64,000 bases of DNA from Antedon mediterranea. Its lineage: Eukaryota > Echinodermata > Crinoidea > Comatulida > Antedonidae. Position numbers and translations under genes: made by a program. The DNA lies in assembly GCF_964355755.1 (NCBI RefSeq), contig NC_092673.1, positions 29,145,001 through 29,209,000 on the forward strand. The letters run 5' to 3'. Numbering within the stretch: position 1 is the stretch's first letter; the number at the start of each line of letters is the position of its first letter. The notes beneath the pieces are model-generated. The model was not told the DNA's origin. It saw only the letters and a list, made by a program, of their open reading frames with translations, and did not search any database. Of the stretch, positions 56,351 to 64,000 are shown in pieces.

Positions 56351-57495
56351 TACAGCATGGTAACCAAGCAATAACTATATTACTAACTTTCAACAGTACG
56401 CTTATATTAACATTCTAACCACATAATGTTTCCATATTTAGGCCTATTGTATTAGAAAGTAATAATAATAATAGTTTAATACTAATATTTATTCTTAAAC
56501 ATAATATATTTTTTTAAAACTTTTTTCCGATCTTTACGATTTTGATGATAACGATTATTAATGATGATGCTGATGCATGATGATGATTATGATGAAAACA
56601 ATGATAAATTAATGGTCTTGATATCTTTAATAAAATGTCAAAATATTGAATACCAAATGTTTGTATATTATTTCTTGACATGCAGCAGCACAATGACGTT
56701 ACCGTATACTTACTCGAATGTTTGAGTATGACCAAGATGTTTGTGAGCATGCGCATAATTATGGTGATCCTGATGGATGTGTTGATGGGCATCATGTCCA
56801 GATACCACCACTAACGCTCTGAAATCGAACTCTCTATTAATATTATTGATCTGATAGAGCGAACCAGATGTAATTCGCTATTGTTGCATGAAAGAACAAT
56901 AACATTAAACCGACGCTACAACCCAGCATTGATTATTTTTACATTTTACAGCTACTGCGAGAAAACTCACTCGAAATAATAACATGCAGCCTTGTAAACA
57001 AGGAACTGCAAGTCAAGATGTGTGTGCACTTGTTGGTTGAGACCAGACGACAATATACATTTTGTTTGAAAAGAGGACACGCAGGCAGTTTATTTTCGTA
57101 AAGATTAAGCCAAGGAAACACGCATTTTTTTGTGGTAAATTAATAGTTTAAATTTCAGGCTTGTTTGTATATTCAACTGTATTTATATTGATTTCCGTAG
57201 AGATTTAGGGATGGGTATGTTTTTGCAAGCTGTAAACAGTGCGAAACACGATATTGAAAAGAACTCGTTTCATTATCGTATTCATAAAAGGTTGTAGAAC
57301 CCCATAGTATCATAGAGGATATTCTTTTTTAAACAGTAGGCGTACATTGTTATTATGATATGCTTTGTTAATCCAAGTATCATATATGTTTTCAATACGT
57401 TTAATTTTGACAGAGTAGAAAACAATTGTGGCGTTAATTTCCAGTGGTTCTACAAGAAGGCCTACTGAGTGTTTAATATCTTCATCGTTTCAGCA
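56351..57495. other. Intergenic gap between receptor paralogues 1 and 2
   Basis: An AATAAA at about 56629 may end the first transcript. A GAT-rich patch (56540-56610) and AT-rich sequence fill the rest. A 'tttcag' just before the second receptor's ATG could be an acceptor, so a 5' UTR exon may lie in this gap. Confidence 0.4.
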
Positions 57496-60400
57496 ATGAA
57501 ACTTCACAAATGGATAATTCTTCTAATATTTGGTGTTGTTAACTCAAGTTTTCGTAAGTTGCAAAAGAATGCCGTTTTAGAATATAGGCCTATGTCTACT
57601 ATCAAGGAAATTATTTATGTAATAGGCCTAATTATTAAATTTCAGCACCTGCAATAAGAGACCTGAAATGTGTCAGCACTAATGTAGAAGACTACAGTTG
57701 CTCCTGGACAATTGGACCTAATGACAATATAACTTATTACACTGTCACGTTTGATGATCGGTAAGTGCCGCAAAGAAAATTTACTTACTTACTTTCTTAG
57801 TCCGGGACATACGCGAACTTATGACTAGATTCTTCCATAACTTCCTATGTGCCATTATGACAGCCAGTTCATCTCTCTGTATACCAATATCCGCCTCTAG
57901 TACATCAATGTATTGAGTGCTGGTCTTCCTTGTTTTGCAAGCCCATGTTTTGGCTGCCACATCAGAACATCTCTCCTGCAATGATTTCTTCTTTACTGCG
58001 AAGACAGTGTCCAGCAAATGTCAGTTTTCTTCTTATTCATTTGATTGCCCCAAAATATCCAAAACTTAGGTTTTACATGCATATATTTTTTTAGATATCA
58101 ATCAGAAATTGAAGTCTGTCCTGCTAAGAAAAAATTGGTTCAAAACGGTCAGAAACTAACATGTAGGTTTCATAAAGACACACATGGTTCGGTACTTTCC
58201 CAAGAAATTAAAGTTTGTGGTACGAAAAGTCAAACAACAAGCAGCGTCAAGTTTTATCCCCGGGAAGATGGTAAGAACAACGTTTAAAAGAATACATATT
58301 TAATTATGAGGCTTAGCCCTAAGCTAGGTCCCCACTATTATAGGACCCAAGGACGTAAGAGCAACGCAATTTGACCAATCACGACGCAGTGGATCATCAT
58401 CTAAACTGTCTCTATTGATTGGTCAACTCACTTGCGTTGTGCTTACGTCTTCGCGTTGCGTCGTAATGGGAACACGCTTTATATAGGCTACGGCGATACA
58501 AATACTGTACACGTAAATGAAATGTCTAAACAAAATAACCGAAACTGTTGATTATTTACTGTAACAATCAATTACAGCCAGAGCAAACCCACCTACTAAC
58601 ATCCAGTTTCCAAGCAATACATCAACAACTATTGAAGTCATTTGGAAAAAGCCACAAGATGTTAACAGCTATGCGCATATGCTCATGTACCAACTTGAAT
58701 ATCGAAAACACAATCAGGTAAATAATAATTTGTTATTTGCTCATGCGAAAAGAAACATTTGACTTGCGCGTTTAAATTCTGATAATATTGGTGTGGTTTT
58801 GTACTGCACGTTTTATGTACGCACACCTTGTATACGCGCACGTTTTATGTACACGCACGTTTTATGTACGCGCGCGTACTAATTATCTTTGAAATCCTTG
58901 AATAATGTTACTACTGTTTTATCATCCGTCCACAAAAGCCTAGCAGTCTATTGGAGACCGATGAGAATTCAATTACGCTTACAGCATTGGATGAATATAC
59001 TGTTTATGAAATTCGACTAGCAAGCAGAATTGAGCGCACAGAATGGGGGTCGTGGTCTCCAGTCCACCAAGTCGCAACACTCCCTGGTGGTAAGTCCTCA
59101 ATTTGATTTCGTTGTAACACCTTGTTATTTTGTCTGAAGTAGGCTAAAATAACATTTTTAGCTTTCTATAATGAGCTTCTGAGCTGTGTAACTCGGAATT
59201 TGATTCACTGACAATGATTTTGAATGAAGTTTAGGCATTATGATCATAAAATAAATCAATTATTTCAATTCCAGTACCAGGTATTGTGAGCAATATGTCG
59301 GCGATGTTCATTCCTGAATCAAACACCCTAGCTCTAGAATGGAGGACTCCATCTGAAACCAACGGACCAATAGACTATTACGAAGTTCGCAACCGGTATC
59401 GCCGACAGGAGTGGTCAACGAAAACTACAACTGGCACTGCGATAGACATTTTTGTAGATTGTACTAACCGAACGGATGGTGGTATTCTGACGACCACCGT
59501 GGCTGCTGTCAATAAAGTTGGAGATATCATTCTGAAAGGAGAGTGGGCTCAAAGAGACTTTCCTGTCTGTGGAATTGATTACGTCACAATGCGTAAGTTA
59601 TTAGAGGCATGATGGAGGTACCTGTATTTGGAAAAAAAAATGTTGGCCTTTTACAGATCTTTCCTATTCAACGAAAAAACTCTAAAAATAAACAAATGGA
59701 TGATGAACGATATAATAATGATAATGATAGTCACAAATTTTACTTTTTCGGCCATACAGGTGTCTTATTTTTAGCCACGCCAATGTGTTTTATTTTCGGC
59801 CATATAGAGATCTTACTTTCGGCCATGGTCTTTTCGGCCATATGCTACATACGTCCTATTTTCGGCCATCTAGGCCTACATAGGTCTTATTTTCGGCCAC
59901 AAGCCATACAGGTCTTATTTTCGTCCATCAAACTCAGGGGTCTTATTGTTGACCATACAAAGATCTTACTTTTGGCCATAAGCCTACAGAGGTATTTATT
60001 TCTAAAAACTGTTTCCACTCTGCAATTACTGTAAAAAAACAATTATTATGCTCCTATAATTTTAATTACAGTACCAACTCCGATAGCCAATGGTAATAAT
60101 GTTGTCATCATAACACTGACAGTGATCATTGTCATAAGCCTTGTAGTTTTATTGTTGATCCTCGCCTGGTGTCTTATCAAAAGGAACAGTAAACTGGACT
60201 TAAGTGGTTCACCAAATATAAATAGGCGATACAAATTCGAAGAGGTGAGCTCTATTTTATCCAATTACAAACTTTCATCCTAACACAATATGTACGCGCA
60301 ACACAATGATGTACGCGCAACACAATGATGTACGCGCAATGCAAATGCTTTGAATAATAATCACAAGCATAATAACTATGATTTGTACTAATTTATATCA

Positions 60401-60972
60401 AATATTTACTCTAGTGTCCGCCGACTGCACTGGAGGAAGAAAAGTTTGATGAACTCAACGTATATAACACAAGTTTAGACAAACTCAGTTTTTCAGAAAA
60501 TGCAAGCAACAGTACCGATGACGATGACCTGTACACCCGAATTGGGGTTGCTTGTCATGCAAAGCTAGCAGTCACTTACTCGAAAATAGCCGGACCAAAC
60601 TCAATCAATGATACCCAACACTCACCTTCGCCGGCTCAAGAAGAGGGCATAGAACAAAATGCCAAACCACTTCCACCCCTCCCAAATGAGGGGTACGTGC
60701 TTGGGCCTGATCCGCGATGTTTACCTCAAAACGTCACAAATGAAGAAGTGTACACCCCATTAGACTTCAAAATAGGATATAACACTAAGGGAAAGGGTAA
60801 TAATAACGAAATAGCAACTGATAGCTATTTGCCGCATAACGCTATTGGACATCTTGTGCCGCCGCCGCCTCCGCCGGAGGAGGAGGGGTCCGATCAACGA
60901 AAGAGTGATCAACAGCCTAAAAACGGCACGGCATATGTTCCTCATAACATGAACATTATTTTGAACGTTTAA
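57496..60972 (+). CDS. Class I cytokine receptor-like protein, paralogue 2, complete
   Basis: Eight exons: 57496-57553, 57646-57760, 58095-58270, 58578-58717, 58939-59089, 59275-59592, 60072-60244 and 60415-60972, for 1689 nt (562 aa). It has a signal peptide; C-x9-CxW (CVSTNVEDYSCSW); a further Cys pair in the first module; a second module with VIWKKPQDV and YQLEYRK; and a strong WSXWS variant WGSWS at 199-203. A third fibronectin-III module (about 214-319, one exon, ALEWRTPSETNGPIDYYEV) is absent from paralogue 1. A transmembrane helix (about 330-355) and a tail of about 205 residues follow. Tail features are PLPPLPNEGYVLG (possible SH3 ligand), candidate phosphotyrosines in YTRI, YSKI, YTPL, YLPHN and YVPHN, a PPPPPPEEE run and the end MNIILNV. 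Probably a JAK-coupled receptor, by family. AATAAA at about 61197. Confidence 0.88.
58322..58490. mobile_element. Hairpin MITE family C, full copy
   Basis: Left 'taggtccccactattatagg', 'acccaaggacgtaagagcaa'; right 'cttacgtcttcgcgttgcg', 'tcgtaatgggaacacgc', the inverse of the left end. Central 'gaccaatcacgac' and 'gattggtcaactc'. In intron 3 of receptor 2. Confidence 0.8.
58780..58880. repeat. GTACGCGCACGTTTTAT short tandem repeat
   Basis: Four or five copies of 'acgttttatgtacgcgc' or variants in intron 4 of receptor 2. A related 'tgtacgcgcaacacaatga' x3 is at 60288-60345. Confidence 0.75.
59738..60000 (+). repeat. ~28-bp degenerate repeat in receptor 2 intron 6
   Basis: About nine units of 'cggccatacaggtcttatttt' with variants. 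Not coding: it lies between the third FN3 exon and the transmembrane exon, and the frame that crosses it does not match the receptor. Confidence 0.8.
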
Positions 60973-61244
60973 TATTGGTATTTTAATAGCGTAGTTTTTT
61001 TTTTAATTATTGTGTTAGGCTTACGCATTTTGTGGGAATACAATTCGTAATACCAGTCTGGTATTTGTGTGATGTTATCTATCTTCTATGTAGGCACTCG
61101 TGGTGGAGTATAAAAGCTATATATCTTTTTAAAGTAGTACCTTAGTTATGTGTTGTAGTATTTAAATTTATGAATAGTTGTTAAGGGAGAAAACCCCAAT
61201 AAACTGAAAAAAAAAAACATGATATGAATATAGTGTCTTATTTT

Positions 61245-61440
61245 TATGTTCTTTATATAAATTAGAAATATCTACAAAATATAGTAATAAAATACAACGT
61301 TAATTAAATTATTATAAACACATAGGTCTATTGTCTTATAATTAAGTTCTTTTGAATAATAACAAATATCTAAAAAATATATTAATAAAATACAAAGTTA
61401 ATTAAATCATATAAACACTGCCATCAATGTGAATTATAAT
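61245..61440 (+). repeat. Tandem duplication of ~105 bp
   Basis: 'aaatatctacaaaatatagtaataaaatac' phrasing, followed by 'gttaattaaat' and 'ataaacac', appears twice. In the gap between receptors 2 and 3; the remainder of 60973-61809 is AT-rich with nothing else visible. Confidence 0.65.
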
Positions 61441-61809
61441 GTTCTGTAATTTTACAAAACAAGCACAAATTATGCTTTATTCCTTATAAATTAACAAACG
61501 TAAATTATAAGACGAGGGTAATCAATATCAAGCGTGCCCACTGAACCGTGTCAACAAATACTAAATAAGGAGCGATCGATACGCACGTTGGTTGAATGAG
61601 CATAGCTATTATTTCCCTTCATACTTGATTATGTCTCGGATATGGTGGTTTTAGTTAATATATATCAAAATGCGAACAGCCAGGAGCATTTTCATCGATT
61701 ACCAACTTGCGTTTGGCGATGTCCATTGCTGTCTTTCATCGCAGTCTACTACCATGGGCATACCACCATATTACTAATAATACTAAGCTTTTTGTTTACA
61801 TAATTTACA

Positions 61810-64000
61810 ATGTTCAGAGGTGACGTGTTCGTTTGTTTCATGTTTTCATTTCTGACAAATGTCCTCTCAAACAGTAAGTAGACCAATTTCTTAGATCTAA
61901 ACCATAGCACCTGTACTAAAATCATTCTCATGAATGTGCACAATTGTCTTAAACGCATTAGGCTTATATATCCAATTATTCTCTGAGAAAAAGTCTTGAA
62001 ATCCAGGAAGTTGACATATTTTCTCAGAAACACATAATGTACATCAAAATGTTTGTATAATTTATTTTATCTTGGTCTAAGGTGAAGTAAAATCAACTAG
62101 ACTTATCAGAAACGTGTATAGTGCACGCACACGCGCGTATACAAACAGCGTAGGCCTACTATTATAATAAAGTACCAGCTACAATATCATCAGTTGTACG
62201 CGTGCGTCAATTGTATGCCTCTTTGTGACATCACTTCTGTCGGTATGTTTATTATCTTCAGAGCCTGAAATCCGTCAGTTGGGCTGTTCGTCAACAACCA
62301 TTCAGAAGTACGACTGTTCCTGGGAAGTTGGTATCAACTATCAAACACATTATGACGTCATCCAAACAATCCCGTATTTATAAAGATGTTTAAATTAATC
62401 AATGATCTGATGATGAAAATGAGAGAGATAAAGTTGATGATAACAATGATTGTCGATTACGAACGTTGAATATGATAATGAATATACGATTAAAAGCAAA
62501 AACGGAATATGAAATTATGATGACACGAAAGAAATGAAGATGACGACACGAAAAAAGATGATGATGATGACGACACACAAAAGAGATGATGATGACGACG
62601 ACATGACATAGATGATGATAACGACACCGAAAGTGATGATGATAATGATAACGACACGAAAGTGATGATGACGCCACGAAAGTAATGACGAAGGCGGTGA
62701 CGATGATGATGATATGATAATGATGATAATGATATTGTTCCCTTTATAAATACTTCTCAATACTTCTCAATTTGATTATTTAAATTTGTATTTTCTTTAT
62801 TTCCAATGGCTTGTGAAGACTTCACTTACCTAACAAAATTCCGGAAAGCAATATTATAATTGATAACGGATTGAGACTGTTGGTGAAATTCCGCAACAAA
62901 GACTATGGTAACATTGGTAGGCAAACCATCACCTTGAACGCTACCAACCGGTATGGTTCAACCTCCGACTCAGTTGAATATTATCCCAAAGAGCAAGGTA
63001 ATGTACGGAGGTATAGGGGTGACTTGTTATATATTGAGGTGGACATTAAATATATCACCTTATGTTTAATAAGTTCAAGTTTGAAATTCGGATGGAACTT
63101 TCTATATTAATATGTAATTCTTCTCTTCCTTCTCATGTCACTAGGGCGCAACGAAAGGACGTAAGCGCAAGCGCAAGTGAGTTTACCAATCAAACGATAG
63201 ATTATACAAACTGTCGCTTGTCATTGGTCAACTCGCTTGCGTTACGTTTACGTCCTGGCGTTGCGTCCTAGTGAGAACCAGCAAAGGCTGGGGAATACTA
63301 AATTATATAATTTAATGCTGATGGGAGCCCCTTAAAATGCAATTTATATATTAAATCTTTATTTTATTCGTAGCAATCCCGCTGCCTCCTGTAGGGCTAC
63401 AGGTGAAGAGTAAATATCATGATTATATTGAAATGTCATGGGAGAAGCCGAAAGGTGTTATACTTTATAAACACATGTTACTCTACAGACTGCAGTATAA
63501 AGAACCAACAGCAGGGGAATGGAGACAGGTAATGATTGTACTTTCTTTTGGGGGAAGGAGGTTAAAAATAACTAGGAAGGATATCAAGTGAAGAGGGGGG
63601 GGGGGGAGGGGTATCTCTATTGAGGACCAAACCATTAGACTCGCCCTGTCTGTCTGTCTGTAGTTACTTTTTTGTGTTATTAGTCCACCAATCGGCTTTT
63701 CGATTTTTGTCTGAAAATTAAGTTTAAGCTCAAGTAGTATACGTATGAAACGCCATATGTGCCAAAATATTTATCTTTTTACTAATATTAAGTCAAAACT
63801 CTGTCTAGTTTAACCTAGACTACCAAAACATATGTGGTTATTTGTACATGCGCGCATTGTTGTTTACACTTCCAGATACGTGGTCTAAAGAAAAAGAACT
63901 TTAAACTAAGCGATGTGGAACCTTTCACTGAATATGAAATTCAAGTGAGTTCAAAATTCGACAGTTACGAGAACCAATCAGCGGGCTGGAGTGAATGGTC
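61810..64000 (+). CDS. Class I cytokine receptor-like protein, paralogue 3, 5' part (runs off the window)
   Basis: Five exons: 61810-61873, 62262-62373, 62819-62997, 63374-63528 and 63876 to beyond 64000. It has a signal peptide; C-x9-CxW (CSSTTIQKYDCSW); a first-module second half that lacks the second cysteine pair (LLVKFRNKDYGN); a second module with EMSWEKPKG and YRLQYKE; and a canonical WSEWS ending exactly at the window edge. Exon sizes (64, 112, 179, 155) and intron phases match paralogues 1 and 2. The donor after exon 2 (cc|gtattt) is weak and the acceptor before exon 3 (gtgaag) lacks a good pyrimidine tract, so this region may be mis-modelled or decaying. Transmembrane and tail exons are off the window. 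Confidence 0.8.
62515..62745 (+). repeat. GATGATGACGACACGAAA microsatellite/minisatellite
   Basis: Irregular GAT/GAC triplet runs with 'acacgaaagtgatgatga' units in intron 2 of receptor 3. Open frames on the reverse strand (Ser/Ile/His runs) are artefacts. Confidence 0.9.
63134..63284. mobile_element. Hairpin MITE family C, best copy
   Basis: Left 'cactagggcgcaacgaaagg', right 'tggcgttgcgtcctagtgag'; inner pair 'acgtaagcgcaagcgcaag' and 'cttgcgttacgtttacgtcc'. Central CCAATCA/ATTGGTCA. About 150 bp, almost entirely foldable. In intron 3 of receptor 3. Confidence 0.85.
63590..63612 (+). repeat. Poly(G) tract
   Basis: A run of about 12 G followed by 'aggggt', in intron 4 of receptor 3. Potential G-quadruplex. 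Confidence 0.7.

Noticed and set aside
59609-60034. 141-codon frame following the third FN3 exon of receptor 2
   Set aside because: It begins after the exon's donor and consists of a ~28-bp intronic repeat; the receptor frame resumes at 60072 with the transmembrane exon.
62399-62760. Ser/Ile/His-rich frames
   Set aside because: Antisense of a GAT/GAC microsatellite in a receptor intron.

Overview
This is a window of an AT-rich animal genome. Protein-coding genes have many short exons with GT-AG introns, and the space between and inside them is full of SINEs, short terminal-inverted-repeat elements (MITEs) and minisatellites. The gene content (NEK6/7 kinase, one SWEET transporter, HSD17B7, torsin-4A, INTS5, TTLL11, arylsulfatase A and gp130-like cytokine receptors) suggests an invertebrate deuterostome. 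An echinoderm is my best guess, but this is inference and nothing in the window proves it. There is no bacterial-type content: no operon, CRISPR array or origin.

Layout from left to right. 1-2393 holds a SINE fragment and three tandem-repeat fields. 2394-6618 (-) carries the first three coding exons of a NEK6/NEK7 kinase whose remaining exons lie off the left edge. 6619-12148 is intergenic, with a LINE fragment and a nested pair of terminal-inverted-repeat elements. 12149-14521 (+) is a complete six-exon SWEET (SLC50A1-like) gene. 15914-17519 is a 1.6-kb element with long inverted termini and a 9-bp target duplication, sitting 64 bp before the ATG of HSD17B7 (17584-22310, +, nine exons). 23057-24508 (-) is an intronless torsin-4A-like gene, head to head over about 520 bp with INTS5 (25031-34506, +, 19 exons). 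34507-38869 is a repeat-rich gap between convergent genes. 38870-45926 (-) is TTLL11. 46674-47660 is a decayed Penelope-like retroelement. 48507-50933 (-) is an arylsulfatase A-like gene with an added membrane anchor. 52829-64000 (+) is a tandem cluster of three class I cytokine-receptor paralogues; the third runs off the right edge.

Housekeeping functions fill the left two thirds: mitotic kinase, sugar transport, sterol synthesis, ER/nuclear-envelope AAA+ protein, Integrator complex and tubulin polyglutamylation. The right end is a lineage-expanded immune or signalling receptor cluster. All exon-intron models were made by hand, by matching reading phase, splice consensus and remembered family sequences; no alignment was run.

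The observations most worth a second look are: (1) the receptor cluster, with identical intron phases but diverging WSXWS motifs and cytoplasmic tails; (2) the MULE-like insertion at the HSD17B7 5' end; (3) a MITE inserted in the TA of an INTS5 splice donor; (4) an intronic array that repeats an INTS5 splice donor twelve times; (5) a 35-bp palindrome with an 8-bp target duplication nested in a MITE; (6) an arylsulfatase with a C-terminal transmembrane helix.
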